A stretch of DNA of 64,000 nucleotides from Antedon mediterranea (GCF_964355755.1 NC_092676.1:19202288-19266287), one strand, 5' to 3'. Numbered from the stretch's first letter, positions 11,101-22,490 are shown. Notes: generated by a model not told the origin, from the letters alone. Made by a program: numbers and translations.

Positions 11101-13744
11101 ATAAATGAAACCAATTACAATAATTTAAGTGAGATCATGATTTGGTAGCTGATCTTTAATCATAAGTCACACATATCTGATGTTGTTTATCTAAAAATGT
11201 TACTTAAAAAAATCTTCAAAAAGTGTAAAAATCCATGATGCATTCACCCAATACTGTATCTGCGTATTTATCATAATTGGTTGTTTTTTAGGTTTTTTTA
11301 AAGCATAATTCAACAAGAATAGAAAACAATCTTTGTTGTTGGTATGATAATACTTATTGCAGGTCAAACAAAGGTATATTTGGATTGGGTGCCCTGAGTT
11401 CTTTAGAGTGCATGTGAGCCATATGGGTACATAGGACCTCTGTCTAAATCGTTATCCGAGAAGACTTGTTCTACCAGAACTATATATGGTCAAAGAGAGC
11501 CTTCAACCTGTGCCAATATTACTTTGGTTTGTGGCACATCTACCTTCACCGCTTCACTCGACAATCACTACGTCATGGTTTCTTATTGGAAATGGTTGTG
11601 TCGGAAAATTGATGGTGAAGATGCTGAAACTATATCAGTATAGAAATGTTTGTGAGAAAGGCCTATTCAATAGTTTAAAAATAAAGAGTGTACGTTTGTA
11701 GGGTACTCACAGCAAACTGTCCTGTACCACCAGCAGCAGCTACATAGGGAATAAAAAAAAAGATTTATACACCTTGGTGGAGAGAGTCAAAGGTAAGTAT
11801 AGTGTCTTGCCTAAGGATATAAGCAATGCAACAAGAGTTGGATTCAAAATCGCGATAATCTAAAGTCCCTTCCTTGAGCTCAATCAATAATATGCAATCA
11901 AGCTCTAAAATAATTTATTCAGTCAGCAAATGAAAATAGGGCATATTTCTAATCGAATCCGAATTTTAGTAAAGCAAGATCACTATGCGATTCCAAGAAG
12001 GAAATGGTTTCTATGTGCTAAACTATCCAAGTTTTGGCATACAGTAGCAACAGAAATGTCTAGACATTTTCAACTTTATTTTATTTTCTTTCAACTGTAC
12101 TGTCATAAAAAAAAATTAACAATATGAAGCATATTACTGTACCTGTAACAAGAACAGTTTCACCAGATTTTAATTTACCAAACTGAAAAAAAGAAAATTT
12201 TAAAGAATAGGAGAAGGATGTGGAGTGCACTGTTCTTTTGAAAAGTGATAAAATACTAATCTTTCACTCAAGAAAACCTCTATTAAGGGGACAAAGTTTC
12301 TCCTGAATATGTGTTTGCCATATTGTTTAAATATTCGTTTCTTGGTGAAGTGTCCCTTAAATAGGGGCATGTCTCAAATGTTGGTTCTGCTGTATCTGCA
12401 AAACAATTTCCCTTACCTCTTCTAAGCTGATGTCTGCTGTCCTGCCACTCACAAGGAATGGGACGTACTCAGCTTTAGCAGCTGGAATAGGAGTTGCAAT
12501 AGAAGCTGGTACTAGCTATCAAATAAATAACAATATCAAAGATATTCAACAAGTCCTCTCATTATATGTTATGACGTAATCACCACTTGATACACTTGGT
12601 AAGGCTAGGTTGATGCACTGGGCTAGGTTTTATTAGTCTAAGGCTATTTCATAACCCAACCTACCTGCTTATAATGTTAAAAAATCTGTTGGTGTTTTAA
12701 GCACAAAGGAAGATGTAGGTTAGAGCCCAAAATGTTTTTTACTAGCCAAACGCGTTTTTTTATTAGCCCAAAGTGGTTTTTACTAGTGAAAAGTGGTTTT
12801 TACTAGTGCAAAGTGGTTTTTACAAACTCAAAGTGTTTTTTATTAGCCCAAAGTGTTTTTTTACTTGCCCAACATATTTTTTTTTACTATAGCCCAAAGT
12901 GGTTTTTATTAGCCCAAAATGGTTTTTACCTGTTCAAAGTGGTTTTTAATAGTGCAAAGTCATTTTTTCTCAGCCCAAAGTGTTTTTTTTACTAGCACGT
13001 ATTTTTTTACTAGCCCAAAGTGGTTTTTACTAACTGTACAAAGCAATGTTTAAGAATACTTTACCACATATTCTGCAAAAGCACCATTCGTCATATAAGC
13101 CACTCCTTGTCCATGCTCAAATTTGTCAACATCAGTACCTACACCAACAACTTCACCCACACCCTAATAGTAAAACATATATATTAATCTTAAAACAGCT
13201 GTTTATTACAAACTTTTTCTTCACTTCATTTTGTTTATGTTAAAATAAAGTAAGCTTAGGCTGGCTGTGGAAAATGTTAGGCTGGGTAGCTTTAAAGTAT
13301 AGATCTTAGGCTGGGTGTGGAAGACTCTCAAGGTGGGTGTTTCCATTGATGGGTATGTCTAGTTAAATTGAAAAGTAATAATGACCTCAAATCCTATGTC
13401 AAATGGTGGCTTTGCCGTCGGGTCATATCTGCCAGCAGTGAAGTTGATGTCAGATGCATTAATACCTACAAACCTGGAAAAAGAAGAGAAGAGCTCGTCA
13501 CGTTCTGTAAATAAAAATTCTCATGTAATTTATATCTTTTTGTTCTTAATTACCTAGAAAGTGAAGCAACGGCTTTTCGGGATTGACATTATGAAAATTG
13601 CATAGCCTACCTATTTTTTACAAGAAGATCTTTTGGTCCTGGCTTTAACATTGGTACTGTCTGAAAGCTGGTAGCCTCTTTGAAATTTTGCGTCAGTTTT
13701 GTGACTATCATCTTTCTGAAGGTTCTTGGTAAAGCAGATGCCAT
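5132..13744 (-). CDS. ZADH2: Prostaglandin reductase 3 / zinc-binding alcohol dehydrogenase domain protein 2
   Basis: Medium-chain dehydrogenase/reductase using NADPH. The vertebrate enzyme (PTGR3) reduces 15-keto-prostaglandins. Exons: 13744-13611, 13473-13386, 13163-13065, 12515-12417, 12182-12143, 11739-11711, 10615-10541, 10280-10209, 9712-9651, 8947-8848, 6036-5851 and 5203-5132. Together they give 1056 nt, 351 aa plus stop, with every splice phase consistent. Diagnostic stretches are [18 protein letters not shown] (substrate and cofactor lobe), the Rossmann motif [10 protein letters not shown] at about residues 154-163, [23 protein letters not shown] and [11 protein letters not shown], ending [16 protein letters not shown]. 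The human protein is about 377 aa with a longer N-terminus. No mitochondrial presequence is evident with this start, and ATG at 13744 begins the family-conserved region. One exon is only 29 nt. Introns hold an 86-bp satellite, several MITEs and a 22-bp-type tandem repeat. Confidence 0.95.
5687..5795. mobile_element. Palindromic TTAA-type MITE family B, copy 1 (partial)
   Basis: Carries the family B core: AAGCTCTGTCTA, ATCAAACTTTATGTGACA, a GACATGATGACATCATATCA centre and TTTGGGCACATCACAC. The right end is lost. It lies in the last intron of ZADH2. Confidence 0.75.
6069..6315 (+). mobile_element. tRNA-derived SINE
   Basis: The head resembles a Ser/Leu-type tRNA, with A-box-like GTGGCTGAGCGGTTAAG and B-box-like GGGTTCGAGGCTCAC. 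It is followed by a non-tRNA body (GTCCAGTGTACACATCTAGC, then AAGAACCTAGTACATCTTTG) that recurs at 44845-45070 and, fragmentary and reversed, near 11390-11480. Anticodon and acceptor pairing is degenerate, so this is not a functional tRNA gene. Confidence 0.7.
6400..6632 (+). mobile_element. Probable 3' end of a non-LTR retrotransposon
   Basis: A T-rich segment ends in AGATGAATAAAGAAATTGA followed by a pentanucleotide tail (GATTT)n. Short tandem tails like this are typical of CR1/RTE-like LINE 3' ends. No coding part remains. Confidence 0.4.
7310..7410. mobile_element. TTAA-type MITE family D fragment
   Basis: The right end AACAGGTGTGAAAGACCCTT matches the AGGGCCTTTCACACCTG terminus of the intact copy at 56727-56917. 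The left end is degraded. Confidence 0.5.
7753..8610. repeat. 86-bp satellite array (ten units) in ZADH2 intron 10
   Basis: The motif GGGGTTGCCCATAGTGTT begins at 7753, 7839, 7925, 8011, 8096, 8182, 8268, 8354, 8440 and 8526, a spacing of 85-86 bp. Units differ by single substitutions such as GTCTC/GTATC and TTTATT/TTTAAT. The unit resembles the interior of the CAGYAGAACC element (for example 37545-37625), so the array may have grown from such an element. It is not coding. Confidence 0.9.
9256..9560. mobile_element. TTA-flanked MITE family G
   Basis: The ends are GGCTGTGTTCGGACG and, inverted, CGTCCGAACGGGCTC. TTA lies on each side (9253-9255 and 9561-9563). The interior has an inverted ACACGTGTAA motif. 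It is non-coding and lies in a ZADH2 intron. Confidence 0.65.
9751..9923. mobile_element. MITE family B, copy 2
   Basis: Starts AAGCTCTGTTTCC, restarts internally with AAGCTCTGTTTACACTATC (9802), and ends with the inverted AAGTTTGATAGTGTAGA. It therefore looks like two overlapping ends. It lies beside ZADH2 exon 9. Confidence 0.7.
10332..10531. mobile_element. MITE-like family A, copy 2
   Basis: Contains ATCTAACAACAGGATATTGA, GTCTGGCTGCGACAAATATC and GCAGCCACAGATAAACCC, as in the other family A copies. Its right edge lies within about 10 bp of ZADH2 exon 7 (10541-10615). Confidence 0.7.
12271..12375. mobile_element. Fragment related to the CAGYAGAACC (family H) element
   Basis: CCTCTATTAAGGGGACAAAG, then a TTTGCCATATTGTTTAAATA core, then GGTGAAGTGTCCCTTAAATA. 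The order and spacing match the better-preserved family H copies at 43872 and 63047. Confidence 0.5.
12724..13035. repeat. Degenerate ~22-bp tandem repeat in ZADH2 intron 3
   Basis: About a dozen imperfect repeats of AGCCCAAAGTGGTTTTTACT. It ends 30 bp before the exon boundary at 13065. The apparent open frame here is only a product of the repeat. Confidence 0.8.
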
Positions 13745-13964
13745 CTTGAATGTCTATTGGAAATAAAATCATATCTAGGGATTAGGTGATGCAGATTCTC
13801 TAAGATTTAATTGATGCAACCCTGCCTTCAACCTGCAGTCACAGTGTGTATTTTGAAGGTGAGAGGTGTCCAATCTTTCACGACCAGCAGGGCAGTAGTA
13901 TGTGACATTTAGACTCAAAAGTTTCAAATCATCATGAAAACGAAAGGATGCTAATGATACCAGG

Positions 13965-14380
13965 TAGCCTACAATTGTACATTGTAGAAATGTAGGCCTA
14001 GCCTAGTTCGGCAATGGAGTACTAGTAGGCCAGGCCTAGTACTACTAGTGGGTGTTTCTACTAGTCTAGACTCTAGTAGTAAGTACTAGGCATAGACTAT
14101 ATAGTAGGCTATCTCTCTCTCTAGACTAGGCTAGATGGAGTATTTAATGGGCCTACTACTAGCGCCAGACCCGTCCCGAGAGCGAGAAACAGCAGCAGCA
14201 GAGGAGAGTAGCTAGCTAGTAGGCCTAGCCTAGCCTAGGACCGAGGCTAGGAAGGTAGGCTAGCCTCGCCTCTACTAGTAGGTAGGCTAGTTAGACCTGG
14301 CCCGCTACTGATTATCGCCTGGTTGAGGCAGCCTCCTACGGCCTACTACTAGTCTAGCTTAGACCTACAGGCCTAATATT
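13965..14380. repeat. CTAG-rich island upstream of ZADH2
   Basis: Dense CTAGTAG/TAGGCCTAGCC words, about 220-640 bp upstream of the ZADH2 ATG. Composition matches the island in COMMD9 intron 1. Non-coding. Confidence 0.7.
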
Positions 14381-14484
14381 ATACATAATTACAAAACTAT
14401 TTTAAACTTAAAACCTTTTAAAACTTCCCCTTCTTTACTTGCACATTAACTTAAAATAAACCACAAAAAAATAAAGTCAACAAA

Positions 14485-14560
14485 TCATGCACACGTGAGG
14501 GGGCGGGTGATAATTTGGTTTTCATCATCAGACCGTGACGGTTAAATGTGATTGGTCAGT
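14485..14560 (-). promoter_or_regulatory. Possible distal promoter elements upstream of ZADH2
   Basis: CACGTG E-box (14492-14497), GC-box-like GGGGGCGGG (14499-14507) and ATTGG (CCAAT complement, 14551-14555) are clustered. If ZADH2 has a 5' non-coding exon upstream of the CTAG island this could be its promoter. That is speculative. Confidence 0.25.
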
Positions 14561-15234
14561 TGTTTACCAGGGGCTGATGACGTTGTCTATTGATAAATGA
14601 CTAAACAAAAAATATTATTTTTAGAATGAATTTCATTTACTTTAATGACTTTGCAATAATATATAAAACTAGACCATGCAGCACAGCATCGTTTGTCATC
14701 GATTGAAGATGTCTTGTGTTTCGTGAAAAAGGCATATATTGGCCTTATATTATACCATTCAAAAGAAGACGGAATTAAGTTCATTTGGCCCCTTAAGTTA
14801 ATTAAAATAATGTTGACGTTCTATATCTACAAATAAGTAGAGACTGCTTCACTTGCCAAAACGACGATTGGAATATACCTCGGAAATCAGAATAGGCGTC
14901 GTACTTTATGTCCTTCAATTATAATTTCCTAATATTAATTAAGAAAAATTAACTATAAAATAAAGGTTATAAAAACCGCTTATGTCAGATTATTTTTCAG
15001 AAATGTGTTGCAAGGTATCGGTTTACGAACGCAAACTGAACTGACAATGATGATATTGGTTCAATTATGATAATAATTTATTGGAATCTTCACTTTTACA
15101 ACAGTGTCACTCTTTGATGATAAAGGTGCGTCCAAAAAAACTTACAATTAAACAAAATAAGTGCAAAAAATTATAATATAAATCATTGCCATTGCCGAGA
15201 ATAAGAATGTTGATTAAATCTAAATTTTAAAAAT

Positions 15235-15440
15235 AGATAAAAAAGATTAGGCCTAAGTTCCAAAACTTCTAGAGTCATACGAGAAAGTGCATAATGGTTT
15301 CTTCTTCATTTCTGTTGCACAATTTACAACAACCATTAGCATCAGGCATTTGACCATTTAGATGGGTTTTTTTTTCAATCGCAGCTTAAATGTTAACGAT
15401 GCTCCTTCAAAGTCAATTTTATCAAGTTAGATATTTAGTT
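15235..15440 (-). pseudogene. Degenerate LINE ORF2 C-terminal remnant
   Basis: On the minus strand the segment translates to a zinc-knuckle-like CCKLCNRNEEETIMHFLV preceded by NGQMPDANG and, further upstream in a shifted frame, ASLTFKLRL. The C-x2-C...H pattern after a leucine/arginine-rich stretch is typical of the C-terminus of non-LTR retrotransposon ORF2 proteins. Frames are broken and no reverse transcriptase core is present. Confidence 0.5.
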
Positions 15441-16212
15441 TATTTTTTATACAGTATAATTCAATTTTTACCGTCTTCAACCTAAATGAGAGAGAGCTCT
15501 TTCATAATTGGTATTAAAAGTCCAGTGGGTATCAAAGTTACCATTTGGAATATATCAGAAAATATATCACGTGTACCATCACAATTTAATTAACGTAGTA
15601 TGCAAAAAAAAATGCGGTTATCAATTCTTCTTCTTCTTCGTATTTGAAGCCAACTTCAGATGTGAAGACTCTGCTCCTCCAACTCTGTTTTGCTAGCTCT
15701 ACTGTATTTGGTTGTGTGGTATTATTCTATGTATTTATTCTTTTACAGAGAGAAACTGACTCTCTGGTCATATTATTTAGGGGGCTCCATAGGGCGGCCT
15801 ATATCATTCGGATCTTTCACAAAGATCGAACCAAAGGAAGTGTTTCTTAAATGTTGGTGTCTTGACGCAACGCAAAGAACGCAACGAACGCCGGCGGCGG
15901 TCGCAAGATTTTGGCAGTGGATCCTAGCGTTGCTCAGTAAGTTTGTTTGTGTAGTGATTATTTAGACCTGTTACGTTAAAGATGTATTGTCCGACTTTTA
16001 TAGGCAATTTTTCTTTTTTTGAAGTTAGTCACTTCTGTGACACCAAATAAAAAAAACCAAAAAACAAACAAAATAATCATTTTACTTATAAAAAGACAAA
16101 GTAAACGATTAATTTTAACCCAAAACTCATTGTCTGACAGACAATTCATTGTTTTTTTAAACTTTAAATTACATTTTTTCAGGTAAATAATTTATTATGT
16201 GACATTAAAATG

Positions 16213-17059
16213 CAGGCCCGTATCCAGGGGGGGTGCGTTGGGTGCAGACGCACCCCCCCCCCCCCCAAGTCCCAAAAGGTCCACTATTTCCTCGGTTGGT
16301 ATTTTTTCTTGTCTTGTTTAACTGAAGACAATATCATTATATATATACAAAATTTACATTATCAATGGTATACAAACAAAAATATGCTAATATAAAATGA
16401 AAAAATACCGGTAATTAAATTACGGAATCTGAACTGACTACAAACTCGATGTAAAACATGCGCAGTCGATCATGTGACGACAACCAATAGCTTAGCGCTT
16501 CATGTACGCGGTACGCGGTACAGTGTTTGCTGGAGAAATACAGACAACTTAACCGGCGGTAAAGACGTGTCTGGAATACAGACACTATCGAATACGGCGC
16601 CTAAACAAGGCAGGGCCGTAACCAGGTTTGACGGCGGGGTGGATCGTTAAGTTGTTTAGTGGAACCCCAGGCCCGTATCCAGGGGGGGTGCGTTGGGTGC
16701 AGACGCACCCCCCCAAGTCCCAAAAGGTCCACTATTTCCTCGGTTGGTATTTTTTCTTGTCTTGTTTAACTAAAGACAATATCATTATATATATACAAAA
16801 TTTACATTATCAATGGTATACAAACAAAAATATGCTAATATAAAATGAAAAAATACCGGTAATTAAATTACGGAATCTGAACTGACTACAAACTCGATGT
16901 AAAACATGCGCAGTCGATCATGTGACGACAAGCAATAGCTTAGCGCTTCATGTACGCGGTACGCGGTAAAGTGTTTGCTGGAGAAATACAGACAACTTAA
17001 CCGGCGGTAAAGACGTGTCTGGAAATACAGACACTATCGAATACGGCGCCTAAACAAGG
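16213..17059. repeat. Tandem duplication of a ~395-bp transposon-like unit
   Basis: Units 16213-16610 and 16668-17059 are nearly identical, separated by 57 bp. Each starts CAGGCCCGTATCCAGG and GGTGCGTTGGGTGCAGACGC and ends GGCGCCTAAACAAGG. The main differences are the poly-C length (15 versus 7) and a few substitutions. Each contains the same short open stretch, with no recognised domain. Confidence 0.85.
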
Positions 17060-17098
17060 GAAGGCCAACTCAGACAGCGTCGTCGGGGAGCCTAGCCC

Positions 17099-17700
17099 CG
17101 TTCGCGTTCACTTCATATAGCTTCAGCGCCTAGAAAACCACGACGTTCTATTGACCGTGAGAGTACGTCAGAGGGCTAATATGCACTTTTATGCATTCAT
17201 TATTGCCAGCGATCTAACTTACTACTAAACATTAGCTAGGTACGCACTTGTCTGGCGGTATCCCTTTGTACGAATCGTTCAACGTTGGGTCGAGACGCGT
17301 GATATCAAGTTTCATCCAGGGACCAAAATGTGTAATGTAGTTATTTTCCAGACGAAGTTTACCGACGGTTACCGAAGGGAACACGTGTACTTTTTGTCGG
17401 GGAATATAATATACAGTAAAAAGCGTTCGCGTTCACTTCGTAGCTAGCTTCAGCGCCTAGAAAACCGCGACGTTTCATTGACCGTGAGAGTACGTCAGAG
17501 TGATATTATGCACTTTATATGCATTCATTATTGCCAGCGATCTAACTTACTACTAAACAATAGCTAGGTACGCACTTGTCTGGCGGTATCCCTTTGTACG
17601 AATCGTTCAACGTTGGGTCGAGACGCGTGATATCAAGTTTCATCCAGGGACCAAAATGTGTAATGTGTTATTTTCCAGGCGAAGTTTACCGACGGTTACG
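17099..17700. repeat. Tandem duplication of a ~275-bp CpG-rich unit
   Basis: 17099-17372 and 17424-17700 share GTTCGCGTTCACTTC, TGACCGTGAGAGTACGTCAG and TTTACCGACGGTTAC at matching offsets. The unit contains many CpGs. No gene recognised. Confidence 0.8.
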
Positions 17701-19380
17701 TCGTGTACTGCGTCGACGTACGCTACACTACAGCAAAAACGAATTATTGGTTATCCGCACTTGGCGGATAACCTCTTGTTATTGTCAGGATCTTTTTTTT
17801 TTTTTTCGATATTCTTCTTTCTTTCCACGAATTTTGTTCGCAGCGTATCTCTAATTCTAGCCAACATATGATTCTATAACTTTGTTATAAGATTGGCCTG
17901 TAGCTGTAGATGTGCAGGACATTTTTTTTTTCGAATTTTGAGTCGCGCAGCGTAAGTTACGCGCGATTTTATGAATTTCAATGATTGATCATAGATTAAA
18001 AACTAAAAGTCATTTTGTATTGAAACTCGGTGAAAATTTAAGTCATATCTTGCGCAAACTTTCTATGGATTAAAAATGGCATGTTTCAAATAAAGTTACG
18101 CGCGCACGTGCGTTTAAAATTTCAAAATGCGAAAAATTAATTTCTAATCAACTTTCTACGCGTTTCAGGTCATTTTGAACATTTCAAAAATTCCCACACG
18201 TGCGCAATTTTTTTACGCGCGCGTGCGCACTTAGCGCAAAAACATCTTTTTTTTGCTTGATTTTTGTTTTTTCAGCCTTTTCTAGTAAATTTACCAATTT
18301 TCAATCAATTTCGACTTAAAATCACGTCATACGAGCACGTAGAATTGAACAATTTGCGCGCGTTTTTGATGAAAAAGTTCAAAAATTCGTCAAAATTATA
18401 CCTTTTTTAAAACAGTCATAGATTCTAAACTCCGTGGTGAACTTTTTTAAAATTTCAGATTCTGGAAGTAGATGAGTTGTAAATATCAAATCATGCATCG
18501 ATATGGCTAACCGGACATTGTGACGTCATTGTATGGCCACTCGAATATAAAATATAGGATTTTTGTCTCTTTCGCATAGCTCATCACATTTAATAGAGCG
18601 CATCGCCACTTATCCGTATTCCATTTCCCCCCATTTTGTTATATTGTCTAGGCCAATCAATTATCTTTCACATAATCTACCATTTTTTAAATTGTGATGA
18701 CGTCATCATGTGCAAAAGCGTCAATAACTTGGGTCCCTTATTTTCACCTATTCTGCACTGTATGTAGTACGTATACAGAATATAGTGTATACCGTATATA
18801 TTTTGACGTGACACAAAATAGAGAGCGTACTAACATTATTTCAATGGCATAATCGTTTTTCTGCGCGCAATATTCTAACGTACGACGTGCACGTGGCCTT
18901 TGCGCTGCGGATAACCTAACTCGTCCGAAGTGACGAGTTCAAATCTAGTGTTAATTGTTCTTTTGTTCACCAATTTTTTAATTTACAAGTAACCTTCTGT
19001 ACCGTGGGGCATCTAAAATAAATTTTTCATCCATTACTAAACAAAAAAACATGCCATTTTAGCTTAGCCAACATTATAGCTATAGTTATTACATTTTCAC
19101 TATCCTGTATGCCATGAATTTCTCACCACTCGGAAGTCCAGATGGTACGCATGCATACACCTGGGAGGAATAAACTTTTTTCCCCGACTGAAAAAGGTCT
19201 ACGCTTGCGTTTTTTAAGCCTCTAGGCCTGATGTTTCCAAAGTATAAAATGCAATTTTTTGAAGACCTGCAGCTCTAGTTTTAAACATTTTCTTAGCTCA
19301 GCCCCAACAATAAAGCTGGTCATATTTCGAAGAACAAGAAGTACATTTTCCGGGACCTAACATCTCTATTTTTCAAACAT
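17701..19380. other. Non-coding, repeat-like sequence rich in CGCG words
   Basis: No gene recognised. It includes a perfect hairpin GTTATCCGC-acttg-GCGGATAAC near 17751-17773, with GCGGATAACC again near 18907. Many ACGCGCGC/GCGCACGTGCG words lie between 17940 and 18370. From about 19255 there is partial tandem repetition leading into the next repeat. Confidence 0.4.
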
Positions 19381-20018
19381 TTCTTAGCTCAGTCACAACC
19401 CATGATAGGGACTTATATATTTTTTTTCATGTTTTGAGGTATAATAAGTCCAATTTCCGGGATCTCCAACTTTATTTTTCTAAATTTTCTTTGAACTTTT
19501 ATTTTTTAAATTGAAAAATATGGATTGAAACAGTCATCGCGCATCGTTTTTTTTGCACGCAGTATTTTATTTATGCATTATAAAAAATGGAAAAAATGGC
19601 TACCCTAAAAATCTGATTAAAAAGACCTCAAATGACGCTAGAACGCGTTGCTTCCGGGGGCTTCGCCCCCTGGACCCCTACCGGGAGCCCTTGGCGGCCC
19701 CTGGCCCTCAGCCTAGTGATGCTCGCTTCGCTCGCATATCCCCCTCGTTGGGGAATGTAGCCCCCGCGTCGGGAAGATCCTGGCGCCACCCCTGCTGAGT
19801 TGGCCTCATCATGAAAGCGTTAAGTTCTGGTGTCCATCGTTCAACTAGCCCAAGCCACAACAGAGAGTCTTACATCAGTCTTTAGAACGTCAAATAACGC
19901 CAATTTTTCCAGGGCCTTCGGCCCCTGACCGGGGGCCCTTGGCGGCCCCCTGGCCCCCAGCCATTGTTGCTCGCTTCGCTCGCACCCCCCCATTATAAAT
20001 GCTGCATACGGGCCTGAA
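19381..20018. repeat. Long direct repeat, left copy
   Basis: Starts TTCTTAGCTCAGTCACAACC and ends GCTGCATACGGGCCTGAA. It is over 90% alike by eye to 22491-23135. Inside are GC-rich stretches with GGGGGCTTCGCCCC and GCTCGCTTCGCTCGC hairpins. Open frames here are not protein-like. Confidence 0.85.
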
Positions 20019-21060
20019 CCCAGGGGCGGATCCAGGATATTGAAATAGGGGTGGCGTAGCTTTGCGAGCGAAGCGAGCAAACATTGGCTGGGGGCCAGGG
20101 GGCCGCCAAGGGCCCCCGGTCGGGATCCAGGGGCCTACGGCCCCTGGAAATTTTTGGCGTTCTAGCGCATTGTAAGTCGTTTAAAAACGATTTACAAACA
20201 TCTCATAATGTCATTTACCAAACACTCTAAAGCTCGCAAATTACGACATGTGGAATATGCAGCTGATACTTACCTAGGGTACCAAAAGCAAGCTAACAAC
20301 TTGCCTGTACTTTACATCTAAATTTTTACAACGCGACGATGTTTTTCACCGTATATTTATAAACTTGTCCTAGCCTAGGCCGGTATTATTTTTTTACACG
20401 CGCGCCAGGTCGATCGCGGTCACTATACTTCGCATGCAGCTAAAGTAAAATGACGTCACGTTAAAGCAGGTCGTCACAGAGTCTCATGCATATTAATGAA
20501 GCAAACTTGCTGAGAGTGTTTTCACCACGCAACACATGCGACGCGAGATTTATCGAAACTCCGAGCCATCGACTGACGGTTATGTTTTTGACAATTAAAA
20601 TAACGGCATATTCAACGACCTGGTTTAAACGATCGTTTAAAAAATAGCGGTCGGCTCGATTACATTTTTTTTTTAGTGATTTGAAAAAAACAAAACACCT
20701 CTTTTGTCATATGATGTCATCGCGATGTGTTAATGAGAATCATCGACGGGAAAGCAAATAAAACAACAAGGGTCATGAAATGCTGCAGCATTGTTAATAT
20801 TTTAATAGTAATACGTTTTAATAAAATTGAGCCCTAACGGGATAATTTTCATAGGCATACAGTCCTAGCCTTTGTTTTTATTGTACTTAATAAATGGGCG
20901 CGTAGTATAGTAGCACTGACCATGTGGCTTCATCAACTCTATTGATCGTCTGAGGTACCGCTACTCTACAATACGGGAGTGACAATCACAAAGGATGCCG
21001 ACCTGCTTAGTGGAACGCGACCAAGCTCGCCACGTGGCTTTTATCAACTTGCTCCTTTTA
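20019..21060. other. Segment between the direct repeat and the LINE; no gene seen
   Basis: 20022-20150 is an inverted relative of the GC-rich part of the neighbouring repeat (GCGAGCGAAGCGAGC, GGGGGCCAGGGGGCCGCC) and carries a CAGGGGCGGATCCAGG end. From 20160 to 21060 no gene or clear repeat is seen; there is a TGACGTCA at about 20451. Confidence 0.4.
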
Positions 21061-22490
21061 CACTTATTCATATTCATATTCATTTATTATCCAGAAAAAA
21101 TAATACAAAAACAATACAAAAAGCATATATAACATAGAACAACAACAAGCAGAGAAAAAGCGCAGAACACTATCCTGGCGGATTGTCAAAAAGCAAAAAA
21201 ATATCGCTATAAAAGACTCTCCTGATAGTGCTGGTGGCAAAATAACATTAACAAGGATAAACATTTAACAACCCGGTAACATAGAATCTATATAAAACAG
21301 AATAAAAATTGCAATCATTATAAATAAACATGTCTGTTATATATACCGGAATCTCATCCCACATCCGTGGAAATGAAATAAAAACAGAATAAAAAAAAGC
21401 ATTAGTACGAGACTTCTCATGTCTGAAAACAAGTTTCTCACTTCTACGTTCAACAGGTTTAGGTAGCAAAGCACCATCAATTAGGAAATCTGTACAGAGG
21501 CACTTCACAACAAATTTAACACGGATGAATTTAAGTCTATTATAAATCGTGGGTAATTTTAGAGTCCGTAACCTTCGTTCGTATGACGGCCGCATGTCAT
21601 AATCCATGTGAAAAAAACGTGGGAAGCATGATCGTGTAAAGCGTCTCTGAACAGATTCAATCTGATTGATGGTGCTTTGCAGAAATGGAAACCAGACAGG
21701 TGAAGCGTATTCAATTACAGGCCTAATGATAGACTTAAATAATTTAGGAAAAACGGTCTGATCATTGGTTCTAACACACCTCTTAATAAATCCTACAAGT
21801 TTATTGCATTTACCAGTAGTCAGAGAGATGTGTTTATTCCACTTCAAATCTGAAGACAAGGTAACACCAAGATACTTGTATTCTGTTACACTTTCTAGTA
21901 CTTTATTATCAATTTCATAATGAAAATACTGTTTTACTTTCGATCTAGAGATCGACATAACCTTACATTTACTGTTATTTAGAGACATATAATTATCATT
22001 GCCCCATAGGGATATGGCAGTTAGATCGTCTTGAAGCTTCAAACAATCATCTTGATTATTTATTACTCTGAACAACACAGTATCATCTGCATATAATGCA
22101 ATATTTGAGTTAACTACTGATGGGAGCTCACATGTATACAAATTAAAAAGAATAGGTCCCAACACGGAACCTTGAGGTACCCCCGATAATACATCTTTCC
22201 AATCTGAAAGTGAACCTTTGAATAACACTGCTTGGCTACGGTTAATCAGAAAAGATTGTAACCAACTCATGAGCTTACCGGCAAAGCCATATTTTTGTAG
22301 CTTATTAATGAGAAGTGAATGACAAACCTTGTCAAAAGCCTTGGACCAATCTAAAAACACAGCATCAACTCTTGGCGGTTTGTTTACATCTAAACATTTA
22401 GCCCATTGGTGGTAAATTGTGGCAAGCTGTGTTACACACGATCTTTTGTTACAGAAACCATGTTGTGTGGAAGGCAAAAGGCCAAGGCCA
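21060..22490 (-). pseudogene. 5'-truncated non-LTR retrotransposon (reverse transcriptase)
   Basis: An uninterrupted frame of about 410 codons (stop at 21248) covers the last two-thirds of a CR1/Jockey-like ORF2 reverse transcriptase. It shows QHGFCNKRSC, VFLDWSKAFDKV, SGVPQGSVLGPILFNLY, the catalytic YADD (residues ~129-132 of the frame) and EYKYLGVTLSSDLKWNKHI of the thumb. The endonuclease and first RT motifs are missing: homology stops at about 22490, where a direct repeat begins. The 3' end carries a (TATTCA)n-type tail at 21063-21090, as in CR1-like elements. Intact catalytic residues suggest a fairly recent insertion, but truncation makes it non-autonomous. Confidence 0.9.

Noticed and set aside
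15508-15965. Overlapping open frames of 60-90 codons on the plus strand
   Set aside because: No recognisable domain or splice pattern; adjacent to LINE debris.
16210-16843. Two near-identical open frames (YFLGWYFFLSCLT...)
   Set aside because: Both lie in the tandemly duplicated 395-bp repeat; no domain, frame shifts in the poly-C stretch, and no splice context.
19553-20084. Proline/alanine/glycine-rich open frames on both strands
   Set aside because: They fall in GC-rich hairpin repeats (GGGGGCTTCGCCCC, GCTCGCTTCGCTCGC) duplicated at 22491-23135; composition reflects the repeat, not a protein.
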